DNA of 64,000 nucleotides, taken from Siderastrea siderea (lineage: Eukaryota; Cnidaria; Anthozoa; Scleractinia; Rhizangiidae). Position 1 is the stretch's first letter. Each line of letters begins with the position of its first letter. The position numbers and the translations under genes were made by a program. The DNA is taken from contig OZ034968.1 of assembly GCA_964030785.1 (NCBI GenBank), positions 21,855,186 through 21,919,185 on the forward strand. The letters run 5' to 3'. Of the stretch, positions 1 through 12,350 are shown piece after piece. Below the pieces are notes generated by a model. The model saw nothing but the letters and a program-made list of their open reading frames with translations. It was not told where the DNA came from and made no database searches.

Positions 1-1260
1 TACAACAGAACATGGAGTTGTGGAAAGAACTTTTTGTCGAGTGTCGCATGCATTACGTCACGTTCCTAAACTAGCCAAATTCAAAAGTATCAAGTTCCTA
101 AACAAGAAAAAAACGTACCTAATATGCCAAAAGCGCCATTAGAACCGTATTGAGTCGCTTAACAGACGATCACAGACACCACGCAGCTCTTAACAACCTC
201 TAATTTCATTGGATCTTGGTATCATGCAGCTCTACTGTTTTCAGGGCTAGGGTCCATTGTGTTGTTGTTTGTTCTCTTGTTCTATCAGCAAATCAGTATA
301 GACGATCAGAGGTCGAATTCACTGAGAATAACAAACATGTGTAAGCCATAGGAGTCCATCATACAAATACCAGAAAAAGGTCAGATATAACCTTGAGATC
401 AAAGTCTTAAAAGTGCGACACCTACATTTTAACGGCTCAATTCAGTCACAATTTAAAAATTCTCCAATCTAAACCCACCGTCAAAATGCAAGAAGCAAAA
501 TTGGTCAAAAGATCAAAATATATAAGGGGTGGCTTACAAAGACGTGAAGTGGGGGTCGTGCAGGCCCTCCAACCCCATTTTATGACTTGTTTAGTACATG
601 CTTGGTACATTATGTTTACTACTTTGCCACAAATATGACCTTGGGTGGTGTAAAAGAGAACAATTATATTGAAGACTGTTGTAAATTCATTTGAGTTGAC
701 ATTTTGGTGCTCATTTAATTATTTTATTTTTTCTATAGGTAAGCAAAAGAAACCTGTTAGGGCATAAAAAGGCAAAAAGAGTACTGGATATTCGAGGCGT
801 ATTAACTTTTGTTGTGTCCATGTGTTCATGACCTGTGTAGTTTGATAATAGAAATAAATTCTACTGCCACTGTTAGGACGTAAATGTCCTGTGTGAATTT
901 TCTGTGCACATTAAAATCGAAGTTGTGTTTCAAGGGCGCTTTTGCCCATCAGGAGCGGGGGATATTCCATGCAGTGATGCCCCGCTTGTCGAGGTCTGAA
1001 GCCCACTTTGCCAGCTGCCAAACTCCATGTCCCCGCTAATCCCCAGCCTGGGAGACGGGGATTTACATTGTCTGGTGCATAATACTGGGTAAATCATGTT
1101 TACCTAGAGTGGTGTAACCACGGCTAATGTAACAATATAGTTGAATATTCAAGAAGGCTCTTTTTAGCTAATTAACAGTCCCTTGAGAATCTTGCAGTTG
1201 AGGTTTTAATTCTCATGTTTTGACAAGACGATGGCTTTCCAGATAAGGACATGGCGGTAT
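1..1260. other. No gene recognised
   Basis: I see no convincing exon, RNA gene or complete repeat here. The sequence is AT-rich with scattered short C/G-rich patches around 945-1070 that look like fragments of a dispersed repeat. Confidence 0.5.
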
Positions 1261-1268
1261 ATACCTAG

Positions 1269-1952
1269 TAGGCCAAGTACACACGTATCGGCTTTCGTTT
1301 GAAAACGCAACTTTTTCTTTGCGGATTGGGCTTCCGTCCACACGTATCTGGTGAAAACGGTGACCGAAAACGCTATCCAGGTTGGAAATTTTTGAAAACT
1401 CCGTTTTCGCGTTTTCGTGTGGACGGTGAAAACAGAACTTCTCGAAAACCATGACGTCACATTTTTGGATCCAGCCTATCCCGCGCGAAAGCCGCGCGAA
1501 AAACAAACCTAAATGCAAAATGGCGAAGGATACTGTGCTACAAAAAGATCCAGAATGTCGGAGTACTTTGTCTGGCATGATTTCCAATTGACATTTCCAG
1601 AGTCTTAGAGACCTTATCTTCTATTCTAACTTTAAGACACAGCTCCACTTCGTCATCTGTCTAAACAAACGAGTTAGCCATGCTCTTGCCCTTAGATCTA
1701 CCCAGTTTTAGTTTTCAAGTTCCTAACAAAGACAGAAACCCAAAACGACAAAAATGGTGTTATGCGCATGCTCCGTCAGCGGTATCAGCGTTTTCGAATC
1801 GTTTCACCGTTTTCTTGTGGACGGGCGAAAACGATTCGAAAACGCTACGTGTGGGCGCGAATTTTTTTTAAAATGAAGAGAAAAAAATTCGTTTGAAGAG
1901 AGAAAAAAATCTATTTTTAAACGAAAACGGATTTGTGTGGACGGGGCCCTAG
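1269..1952. mobile_element. Terminal-inverted-repeat element rich in GTTTTCG / GTCCACACG
   Basis: The two ends are imperfect inverted copies: the left end reads GGCCAAGTACACACGTATCG and the right end, on the other strand, reads GGGCCCCGTCCACACAAATC; both run into TTTCGTT. Internal blocks repeat GTTTTCG and GTGTGGACGG in both orientations. The open frames inside (for example 1213-1587, minus) are made of this repeat and are not credible genes. No transposase is visible, so it is probably a non-autonomous DNA element. Exact ends and target duplication are uncertain. Confidence 0.5.
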
Positions 1953-2059
1953 AGTAGGGCCAAATATATCGCTGAAAATTAACCGCAATATATTGTGATA
2001 AGTGAATTACAGCAAGCATTATCGCCGTTTAAGTTTCCATTTCGCGAAAAGATGTTTCC

Positions 2060-2065
2060 TTTATT
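2060..2065 (-). promoter_or_regulatory. Poly(A) signal AATAAA for the fibrinogen-domain gene
   Basis: AATAAA on the minus strand lies about 47 nt past the stop codon of the fibrinogen-domain gene. Confidence 0.5.
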
Positions 2066-2560
2066 CCCACAAAAAAGTTCATCAGCATTTGCGTAAACTG
2101 AGGAAATAATTCTAAAAGTTCACAGGTCTTATCTTCATTTCAGCTCTTTTGAGTGAGTAGCTATGTCCTTTCCAATGCTGCCAAACGACACCCACATATG
2201 GGGTTGAAATCTTTCCGTCATGATAGGGGCCGTTCAGGTTAGAGTCATTACAGGTGTCATACCACCAGGGTCCTTTGTAGTGCTGAGCACAGTGTTTGCT
2301 CCAGTTGTCATTATGCTGATCTTTGGTTGAAAATGGGTGTCCTCGATGATAGGAAAGAGAATCACCAGCGGTTCCTTAAAAGAAAGAAAAAAAACAAGTT
2401 AGCCCTTTCAAACGATTCCGAAATTATTTTTTGACTAACAAGTGACTAAGAAAGAAATTCAGAACAGTTGTCACATTTTGTGATCGAGGCAATTGATAAT
2501 ATTGTTATGAGTAATAAAGAGTAATAAACGATTCCTAGTATAAGAAGCATTCGAAAGAGT

Positions 2561-2579
2561 GGGGGGGGGGGGGGGGGGG
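2561..2579. repeat. Poly-G tract
   Basis: About 19 consecutive G in the last intron of the fibrinogen-domain gene. Confidence 0.95.
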
Positions 2580-3983
2580 TTTAAAGATTAGGCTGGGTTG
2601 AGTTTCGGAACTAAGGAATTAGTTTTAATTTTACTTGAATACGACGACGATAATTGTGAAAACTAAAGTCCACGACTGGACGGACTTTCATAACGGGAAT
2701 ACCTGAATAAGTACCAATCCCTAGCTGGTACGTAGTTCTCTAGCTCGTTACAGCAAACATGTCATACTCAGCAAAGGCTGTTTTCCCCGCGGTGTCTTCA
2801 AGTTCCACGCGAAGCTTGAATCTTTCGCTTTTGGTGAGGCTGTAAATCTTCAGACCGAGACCGAGCCAAAACTCCCCATTCAGGTTACCAAAGCCAAGTT
2901 TGTAGTCGTTCCACCCACAATAGAAATCAACCGAGCCGTCCAGTCTTTTTTGGAACGCTGTCCATCCCCCACCGGGTGAGGTTTGATCACAGAACACATC
3001 AAAGGCACCTAAACCATCAGGGTCGATAGTATAAACACCGCTGATCCTTTCACCAGATTAAAACACCTCAGCACAGTTTTCATAGTATTCCAAACCTGGA
3101 GACGAAGATGAAAGAAATGAACACGTTCAGTCATAGTCCTTCGTGATTGCCGTGACTCGTGGTTCGTGGTTTCAAAATTAATAATTGACAGCGGAGGGCC
3201 TTCACGAAGCCGTCAAGAAGACGCATTACCTAATTTGGTAACAAACGTCACACGTTTAGTCACTTGAAGTTTTTGTTAAGTTTGAATCTGCATGAGGCGA
3301 ACATTCGCACCAGTTATTAAGACTGTTTTTCCAATGGCTTGGATTGAAACACTACAAAGGTTAACAGTAACAACGGTTACGCGCAGTCTCACTCAAACTT
3401 CGTAACAAACATCATACCTTTAGCGCCAAACAACGTAACAGCCTGTCAAGCTTTGAAAGTTTCATGACAGAACATGTAAAATTTGATACCAAATTCGGTC
3501 ATTTTTTGTGGCGTAGCCATGCCCAGATAAAAATGACGGAATTAGGCATGTGATACTTTTCTCATTTCAGGCCTCCAAGCCAAGCGATCAAACTGTCTAT
3601 TTGCTTCCCGCACAGGAAAGTGAGCCTCACTCGGCCGCGAGACTCGATTCACGGATTTCTCCTTATTTAACTGGGATGTCTGTTTGTCGAGATTCTTGAA
3701 CCAACTGTGGCCCCCAATTTAAAACAAAAACGTTTCACTGGAAAGAGAAACACTAATATACCCACAAATACAGACATACTAACTTGTGGCAATGTTGTCT
3801 CCTTTCTTTGTTAAGTTCCTGGGGTCCTTCTGAAACTAATCCAATTGTTTTTTCATTTCCAAGATGATATCCTCGATCTTCTTGTTAGGTCCAGCGTAGA
3901 AACTGTTGTAAATTTTCCATGGCGTCTCTTTTGGACCTAACTGATTCTGCTTTTGTGTTGTCACTGAATTTACCACTTTGCCC

Positions 3984-4456
3984 CCCGGGGGGGTACTCCC
4001 TATAATGGCCTATACGGGGGGGCTCCGCCCGAAAGGGGTACCCTTTTCAACCTTCAGGTATATGAAAGGGTAGAGATTTCACGAGCTGAAGTATATGAAA
4101 GGGTAGGGAAATCTGTCATTTAGGTATTTAAAAGGGCCTTTAATTAGAATATTTCAAGTAGACGCACCTTATGACTGTATCATTTTAACACTACATGAAA
4201 ACGACAAGAAGACTTCCTTCCAAGGGTTTAGAAGAGGGATGCAGTGTTCTTAAGTAGGTATGTGAAAGGGGTACCATTTTTCAATGGAAGGTGTACGAAG
4301 GGGGTACCTCAGTTGTTTCTGTCAAAAATGGAATATAAAAGGGTAAGGGATTGGACCTCCGGGCTGAGCTTCCCTGTATAAAACTTTGTTGAGTGCCCCC
4401 CCCCCCCCGGGCAGAGCTTCCCTGTATAAAACTTTGTTGAGTGCCCCCCCCCCGGG
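3984..4456. mobile_element. Insertion with CCCGGGGG ends and 10-bp target duplication
   Basis: The element starts CCCGGGGGGGTACTCCC and ends in a C-run followed by GGG. It is bracketed by CACTTTGCCC at 3974-3983 and 4457-4466. It is internally repetitive (GGTATATGAAAGGGTA-like and TTCCCTGTATAAAACTTTGT units) with no coding capacity. Removing it with one copy of the duplication joins the signal peptide (ASGQS) to an open frame beginning GKFSDNTKAESVRSKRDAM, so it landed inside an exon of the fibrinogen-domain gene. Confidence 0.75.
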
Positions 4457-5040
4457 CACTTTGCCCGCTTGCATAGAGAAAAACGACGCAGATAAGGAAA
4501 GCAGAGGACATGATGCCACTGCAGGTCTTCACCTGATCACGTTAGTGTGAAATAAAATCAAGATGGAGAGAATACCACTAGCGAAAACTGGTTTTGTTTC
4601 AACGGTATAAAGCTGAAACCGCACCGTGGATGCACTTGTTGCACTTATGAGCGCCATCTATCAGATGGTTTTAACCAATCAAGAATAAGATGGAGGCAAT
4701 CACCTTGGCAAAAGCAAGGGCTGAGACACGCTTTACTTTCCCATTCGTGCCCATAGTCACCGGAAACGTGCCCCTAGCTTTCATGAGACCAGGAAGTATG
4801 TCATGATTTACATTGTTACGCCCCCTACCTCACGGGGTCTTTTTTCAGCATCCTTTATGGTCTCATGAAAAACAAGTTTATGAGTATCTACCTCTCTCTA
4901 AACGCTTAAATTGTTGGGAGTGAAAAGAAATATTTCAATTGCGTTTATACCTCGGCGTCGAGTAAATGAATTTGAAACAGAAACAAACAAACTGAAACTC
5001 AAATCCCTTCTTGTGTCAGTGGATGGATTAAAGTTCCACT

Positions 5041-5125
5041 TAGTCTTTTGGGCAGCCACTTTTTGGCTCGTCACGCAACGCTCCTTTGCGTGACAAGCCA
5101 AAAAAGGCTGCGTCGGAGACTAACT
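5041..5125. repeat. Short inverted repeat with GTCACGCAACG core
   Basis: TTTTTGGCTCGTCACGC and GCGTGACAAGCCAAAAAA face each other around CTCCTTT, flanked by CAGCC/GGCTG. A related unit sits at 6897-6951. Probably a tiny non-autonomous element. Confidence 0.6.
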
Positions 5126-5889
5126 AGAATCGATGCAAGCACAATAGACGCAATGCTGTTGTGGTTTTTATAAGAATTAAAAGAACTAAATTTTTGAAAT
5201 TCGACTCCAAATGCACCCTGTTTACTTTTCGCTCGGGGTGGAAAGTTGATTGTTTTATTGTTTCCATTTGTTGATGCCTTTGTGACCACTTGACTCCAGA
5301 ACACTTCTCATTTGCATATCTGAGGGAGCGAAGAGCTCTGGGGTCGAGAATGCTTTACGACTGATTGACACAAAAGGGATCAGAGGACAACGCTATTGTT
5401 GTTAAGAGACTATGAACGATACGAATAGGGATATAAAAACAACAAAATATGTAAAAAGAAATCAATCAAGAAATCGAAAATCACTCAAAACTGGGCTTAT
5501 ATTAGACAGAAACTCTTGCGTTTATTTTGTTTTTCTTTTTCAATTATTCGTCAGTATATAATATATTGATATCTAAGGTTTGTTCTTGATTTGATTGATT
5601 ATTGAAATTATTTGTCGATACCACCCAGAAATTTACGAAGATGAGGAAGAGGTGCGGAACGTATAACTTTGCGTGACAGTTGCGTGACAGGATCAGAAGT
5701 TGACTTGGCTCCAGTCTTCACTAACGTGCCAATCAATATAGCGGCCGGCGCCGGGGAAGGGAGTGGGGATGGCGTTTTCAATTCCGACTCGTTAATGAAG
5801 CATAAAGTAGTAATTAAGCCGAGTTTCTGCCTGGCTTTATGAGGTTGTATTGTCTGACGTAATCTTGAAAACGCATATCGTATTTACTC

Positions 5890-5963
5890 GAAATTATGAA
5901 TATATGAAATTCATATATTTGAACTGCGGAATGAAGAAATAAATGTAAAGAAGATCCTCGCAG
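5890..5963 (-). mobile_element. Solo fragment of the tRNA-derived SINE tail
   Basis: On the minus strand this matches the 3' body of the SINE dimer at 33490-34103 (CTGCGAGGATCTTCTTTACA ... TTCATAATTTC). The tRNA head is missing. Confidence 0.8.
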
Positions 5964-6896
5964 GATCGAGGGCGGCGGTTATTCGACCCGTGAAATGCGG
6001 CAATACACAGCGAATCCTCCAGTGGTAAGTGGAGATGTATAGCTTAATTTAATTAATGCGGCTAAATGCGGAACAATTCAGCAGAGCGAACAAATGGGTA
6101 TACTCCCTTGTGACAAATTAACGTTAGCTAGAATACTGTTTTACTGAGGCTACCTAATTTTTTCATACACTTTCAGTTGGGGGATTGGTTTTGAGTTGAG
6201 GCGTTTTTGTGTTTGTAGTTTCAAGGGGCTTTTACCGGCTTACACAGTGAGGCCGATATAAGCTTATAACTTGATAAATTCAAAATAAAAATGCAATCGG
6301 ATGACTTTATAATTTAGTTTGTTTTTTAACATTATAAGCTTACTTAACCTTAACCTGAGAACTTTAAATCCTTAAAGTCGTAACCATGATTGCTCGACGC
6401 TTTGAGTTAGGGTTATCCAGTTCACGATTAGCCTTTGTGGGTAGCCCTATTTATTGAATTGACTGGAATACGGTTACTGGTAATTGCGTAATAAAACCAC
6501 TATAAGGGTGAGAAAAACTTGTTAAGGTAAAGGGACGATATCTCATAAGAAAGTGTATAAACTAAATGAAGTAATAAATTGTTAAAATCTAGCCATTTGC
6601 TAAAATACACATACAGCTATTTCAATTAACGTTGTCAGTACCTAAGTTCAACATAATCATCAGTACCTTGCTTGCCGTACAATAGCAAAGATATGGAAGA
6701 GTTTTTAAAGCATAAAAATTAAACAAAAAGCCTGAAAGAATTAGATATTTCCAGATAGAGTTTTCATTTAAAACGTAATTGTTAATCGCACACATCTTTT
6801 TGTTTACTAGGTTAAAACGGGATGTGGGTACACGTGGAGCACGTGCATGGTATGTAAATTAGAAGTAGGAAAAACAGCATCATGAAAAATATTAGT

Positions 6897-6951
6897 CTCC
6901 TTCGCAGCGTTGCGTGACGACCCTAAAAACGGCTGCGAAGGAGACTAGAAA
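6897..6951. repeat. Short hairpin element GTCTCCTTCGCAGC
   Basis: GTCTCCTTCGCAGC and its complement GCTGCGAAGGAGAC bracket a core containing GTTGCGTGACGA. Same repeat class as 5041-5125. Confidence 0.7.
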
Positions 6952-9900
6952 AATATGGAACATGAATTTTTGCATTTCATGACAAAAACTAACAACTGAA
7001 ATTGGAAAGGCAAATCAGGATTGCCGCTCACAATAATCGGATGGTGCCTATTTATTAATTCATACTAAAACATTCAAAGTTCCCGATAACTTCTGACAAC
7101 CGTTAAACTAAGTCTGATTTGCAACTACCCACACTACCCTTCGGTCTTGTCGAGTAAGCCTGAGTCGATCCGACAACGTTAATTGAAATCATAGTACATG
7201 CGTCCTTCGGGGGATGAAGAGGAATAATGGAGTGTTCATTATTCCATTATTCCTGCTCTTGAGGAGGCTCGAAAGGGGTTTTAGCCGCGCGACATCGCTA
7301 GAATGCACACGTCAGCTGAGTGAATCCAAATTTCTATTAATAAGTCGCGCGCGCAAACTACCGGAAGTTAAATGCCGCGTAAAATCGCGCAAACCGGAAA
7401 TAAAAATCCTAGAGAGGACTGAGGAGCCAAATCAAAAAGCTCTTGCCTACACCTGCGCTTTATTTTGTAGTTTATACAAGACTGGATCCAATTTGCCTTG
7501 TTCTTGCGAGTGAAAACAGGAGACTGCTTGCTGTTTAAGTGATGATTTATTAAATGTCATCACCAAACCAGGCTTGGAACCTGTTGTTGAAAAGCCAATG
7601 TGACTATTAGTGAATACATGCAACCAAGAGTTAATCCATTTACTTTTACTTACAGTTTCATTGCACTTCGAAGAATTCTTGGTTAATACAATAACCTAAC
7701 TTAAACATTTAATACTACCACGATCCTTGTGAGAGATATTATTTTTGTTAAAGGGGTTAGTTACTTATTTTAAGAAACTGTGGTAATGCGTTGGTGGGAA
7801 AGTAAAACACAGAAACTGGGATTTATCAACCAAGTCGATTTGGTAACTGATTAGTCACCGCCGGAAATAAACGACAAAACTGATGTGATATTTAAGCTTT
7901 TAGTAGCTCATTTGCTCGGAATGGCTTACACTCAAAACGTCAACTTTTGCATTAATTTTGTGGTGGCTAATTTACCATATCAAACCAGTTGATGAATCCA
8001 AATTTTGCAAATCATTTTGTTGCATTTTTATTCTTTCATTTTAATAAATAGCAATAAATTTACTTGCACAAATTAAACTATGCATGTATGCAAGTAAAAC
8101 GAGGTTGGCCAACGTTGATGGCGTCCATCGCCGGCGCTGTTTGTAAAACTCTTCAGACAGTAGGTGCTCAGTACTCTCTGGACAGTAGGTGCTGTCTTCT
8201 GCTGCCGCGCAATATGCCAATCGCCAGCCTCTTTGAACCATCAGCGTGCACATCCAGCGGTCTTCCCCTGAAGAGAAAACAACCCTCATTGAAAGTCTTG
8301 AATTGTAAGCTACAGACATTAATTCCCCCTCGCTGATTTTATGCTAGCCAACCGAAGCACACGAATTGCTTTTCCGTCCGGGAAAACCGTTAAAACCGTT
8401 ATCAATTTAGGAAGAAGTTTTGGCATGCAGCTTATAATGACCAGTCAATGTGTTGCGAATCTGTGCCACAAGACCCAGACACTTCGTCTGCGTCGACTTA
8501 GTTTGCGGGTACATCATGTTTGTTTTACAGGCTGGTTAGAACTTAAGCTAACTCACCCATATCTTTGGTGAGAAATTCAAAGGCGTGGTCCACTCTTGTG
8601 GCGTAAGTTGCAAAACATCTCTAACAGCCTGGCATCTGTACAGACTGAAACATCTGGGACTACATAACACGGAACCAAGCATATGATTTGCCACCTGAAA
8701 CAAACAAACAAAGGAACAAAAACAAAAACTGTGAAGAATTATCTGTACTTTCGTTTCTTAAAACCGTTTCGCTAGAAACGTTCAACACATTATTCAATTT
8801 ACTCTTTGAATTTCAGCTACGGCAACTTTTTGGATTTGTGTGTCACAGCTTCTGATCCGTGACATTGACTTCTCGGTGATGCCGTGCTGATCAATTTCTT
8901 ATTAGTCTTTGCTTTCCTGCGTACACACTTCATTTACCTTCTGAAACCAGTGGCCAATGGCATAGTCGAAGATTTGATACCAGACGATAGGTCCACTCCC
9001 CATGGGGTGGGTGCGAGTACACACTGCTCCAGTGCGAGGATCTTGAGTGATCTGACCTATCAAAGCTTCAATAGACTCATAGGTAAACTTGACGTCCGCG
9101 TCTGTTGTCAGGGTAAAGGACTGGTCATCTTGCACTGGCGGGATTATCGAATGATTTTTGCATTACAAACGAATCAAGCAGAAAACGTAAAGACAACAAA
9201 ACCATAACAACAACAACAAACAAAACAAAAGAAGACAAAGTACAGTTTAGTATTAATTCTTCTCACCTCCAAGGAGTGCCTCTTTGTAATCCAAGACATA
9301 TGACATATACATCACTTGGCTCCAACGTTTTTTGTTCTTCACCTAAAAGAAGAGAACGGCTTGCATGAAATAGACCATGCAGTTCCATATACCAGAATTA
9401 TTATACAATCTGATCTCTGCAGTCATTATGCTATACCAAATCTGTATGAAGGCGAGCAGCGCATGAAGTGTTGTCGCATTGTAATGAGGACTAACTAGCA
9501 TAGAGTAGCCAGTCAGTGAGGCCAGAACTGGACGTCAACCACCTTGTTCCACCGTTAACTCCAAACCAATGTATAATCATTGCCTTATTTTGCATAAAAA
9601 CAAATCATTAGTGTATTTCTATTTCTAAGCTAGCATTGACCTTGAGCGTACCTTTGCGTTGTCCTTCAGGTGAATTGTGAAGTCCATACCAGCAGGAAGT
9701 CTCCATTGTAGCTGCATACCATAGGGGCTCTTCATTTTGGTACAGTCACTGAGATGAACTTTTAAAGTCTTCTCCACCAATGAAGCTAACTGGAGCACAT
9801 AATTGTTAAGCACCTCCAACCTCACACATCCATCGAAAAACACGTGAGACTCAAAATGTCGCCCATGTTTCCCACAGTTTGCGTCCACATCATGAATTGA

Positions 9901-11983
9901 TCGGAGGAGCTGTTCCATTTCGCAGTCTTCCTCGTGATACATAGTTGTACAGATGAACACGTTAACGTCGTGTGATAAGTTTTACTGTCTGTCGTGTTCC
10001 TCATCAGAAGCTTTGTTTCTTCTGTTTAGTAGTAGATATTGCTCAAGGCACACGCCTGAATGAAGCAAAAACAATGTGAAACCACGAACAACTATTTTAC
10101 GCTTGAAACGCATTGGTCTTTATTAAGCAATAGCCCATTACATTGTCCATCGCGTGGTTTCACATTGTCTTTCGTAGTTTGGTTCTAGTAGGAGGCAATT
10201 ACGAGTATTATATGCCCTTAGATGAGATGCTAGTCCACCTTTAGTCTGATGTCAACATATGATATCTTCCTATATGGTATTTTGTGGAAAATTGTTGCAG
10301 CAGTCCCTCTTATAGTCCAGGATGCATGAGCTAGGTGGCTGGTACAAATAATGCTTCATTTGAATTTAAATTTTTATCATCTTGCAAGACATACCATTAT
10401 AAGATGGTATCCAAAGAAGGTCGTGCGCTTTGGCCATAATCAATCGCTGGCTTTTCCATACGTAGTATGTGGTCGCCAAGAATTGCGCCAACCACAAAAG
10501 CACGCCCACTATGAGAGTGTAAGTTTGGTCCTCTAATCTGCATGGTAACAGAATTGTGCGATGGGTGTGGCAAGGGTCAAAGGTAGAGCGTATCTAATCT
10601 GCTCCATACAAAGCGAGCAGGGGAGCCAACCAAAATGGTAACCGAAGAGGCTTGCAAACACATGAAACATGAAGTACACAAATGAAGGATTGCCCACATT
10701 AATGGCTTTTAGTCCAGCAGAAATGTTGTCCAGGTCAATTAAATGATAGATATTGGAAAACGTGATAGCAACTGAAGGAGTTAAAATGAGTTTCCATAAT
10801 GAGGAGACAATCGCAGCTTTCCCGCGAGCTGATTTTCTTTTTGCATGGTGGGTTTGGACAATCACTTTCATAAGAGGAAAACTCTGAAGTATAACTCCTC
10901 GAGATGTTTTCTTCACAGACGTTCGATTTTAGCTCTCGGCTTTGTATTTGGAGTTTTCGCATTTTAGGCAACCAAGCGATGGAAAGAATAATGAGAATAA
11001 ATGGCATGTGATATGCAAATCTGTGCAGATACAGCGGGGACCTAAAAACAAGGGGAAAATGTAAACATAAAACATTTAAAAATATCGTTGAAAGACATCA
11101 GATAGTTACATACATCATGAATTAACTAGATTGTGAGCAGTGTCGCCTTTCTCTTAATTGTTCTATAGTGAGAAACTTCTCGTTTTTTTACCGTTGACTT
11201 GCACGAAGGTTGTGAGGAATAAGGATGATTGCTTAGTACATTCTAGGACTGAAGTCAGGGCTGAAAGGCCCTTGCCTGTCCATGTTACTCTTATTTGTTT
11301 TTGACCCTTGTTGTTTTATCGTTGGCTTTGGTTGTTATGTTTTTGTTCGTTTTTTGTTTTTTACCCTCAACTTGCATAATTTAATCATTTCCGCTCGCAC
11401 GTAGGAACTACTAAGCAAAAGGACGATTGCTTACATTCTAGGACTTAACTAGAGACTTAAAGGCTACTGCCCATGTTGATGTTATTTGTTAACTAGGTGT
11501 TTTTTTAATTGTCTTTTGATATGCGATATATACTGAAATGTATCACATATGGTACCTCATTTAGAAGACGTTTCACGTGCAAACTACAATAGTTGAAATA
11601 AGCAAAAAGAACAACCTTGTCGCCGCAGATCATATTTTAAAGTAGCTTTTGTCATTTGTCTGAGGTATCTTTTATAACTTGGAAGTTAGAGATTGGAGAT
11701 TACCATTCTGGTCAATAGTGCGATACCAAGCATAGCAGATGTAGCAGAAGTTCCAAACTTGATGCCATCTAACTTTCCTGGTGCTGTGCTCCATCGTGGT
11801 TTCGATTTAATGGCTTGCCAGTTCGCGGGCGCCACATGTAAACTGCACATGAGCAGAACAATGGCGTCTGGGTTGATTGGTACAACTGTCAGCATCACTA
11901 TGGTGATGTAACAAAGGGAAATCGTCTCTAGTAGCCCTCCAATCAAAATCTGTTACTACAAAAGACAGCAAAAAACTGCTGAA

Positions 11984-12350
11984 GGACAGTTATGATTATG
12001 GGGAAAAAGCAGATCTTAGCAACACCTATTGGAAGCCTTAAAGGAAAATGTGGGTAACCACACAATTTTTCAGAGGTCATTAATATATATTAAAAAGCTT
12101 TAAACTACAATGGTATTTTCTTTCCAACTTTAAGATCAATTATCTCTGAAAAATGCACGATTACCCCCAATTTTCTTTCTGGATCCTGATACCCCTTGCC
12201 GAGACCTGCTTTTTCCACATAGTCATAAAACTCACAAAAATACGTCTGTATTAGTAGGCAATTTCCTTAAGAAACCCGAATATCGAGCTCGGAACAGACA
12301 CAAGATGCGCAGAACGTATGTGCAGTAACAAAAGGACCCACCGTTCTTAA
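11984..12350 (-). mobile_element. TTAA-ended ~0.4 kb repeat, copy 1 (truncated)
   Basis: Matches the copy at 49802-50210 in inverse orientation: shared end TTAA-(A/G)GACGG, the block GCATCTTGTGTCTG, CTAATACAGA(C/G)GTATTTTTGTG, and GAAAAAGCAGAT(C/T)TTAGCAA. The end next to the chitin synthase exon at 11949 is lost. No coding capacity. Confidence 0.7.

Larger units (their letters stand above)
2112..4511 (-). pseudogene. Secreted fibrinogen-related (FReD) protein gene, broken
   Basis: Exons, in gene order: signal-peptide exon from ATG 4511 (MSSAFLICVVFLYASG), a coiled-coil exon to 3784 (reads KKIEDIILEMKKQLD), the main FReD exon 3095-2703, and the last exon 2374-2112. Splice phases fit (S at the 3784/3095 join, G at 2703/2374). 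Visible family motifs are GERISGVYTIDPDG, FCDQTSPGGGWTAFQKR, TYSGTAGDSLSYH, GPWWYDTC and MKIRP near the C terminus. The family is secreted and binds sugars or acetylated ligands, often in innate recognition. The reading frame is broken: TAG at 3836-3838, TAA at 3058-3060 and TAG at 2740-2742 are all in frame, the frame shifts inside the coil exon (near 3920), and a ~0.47 kb element is inserted at 3984-4456. Identity is certain; function as a protein is doubtful unless the stops are sequence errors. Confidence 0.85.
4534..8040. other. Intergenic stretch without recognisable gene
   Basis: Apart from three short repeat relics listed separately, I see nothing supportable. The remaining C-terminal exons expected for the chitin synthase gene (membrane segments after QRRRW) were looked for on the minus strand here and not found. 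Confidence 0.45.

Noticed and set aside
1213..1587. 124-codon minus-strand open frame
   Set aside because: Composed of the GTTTTCG/GTCCACACG repeat of a non-autonomous element.
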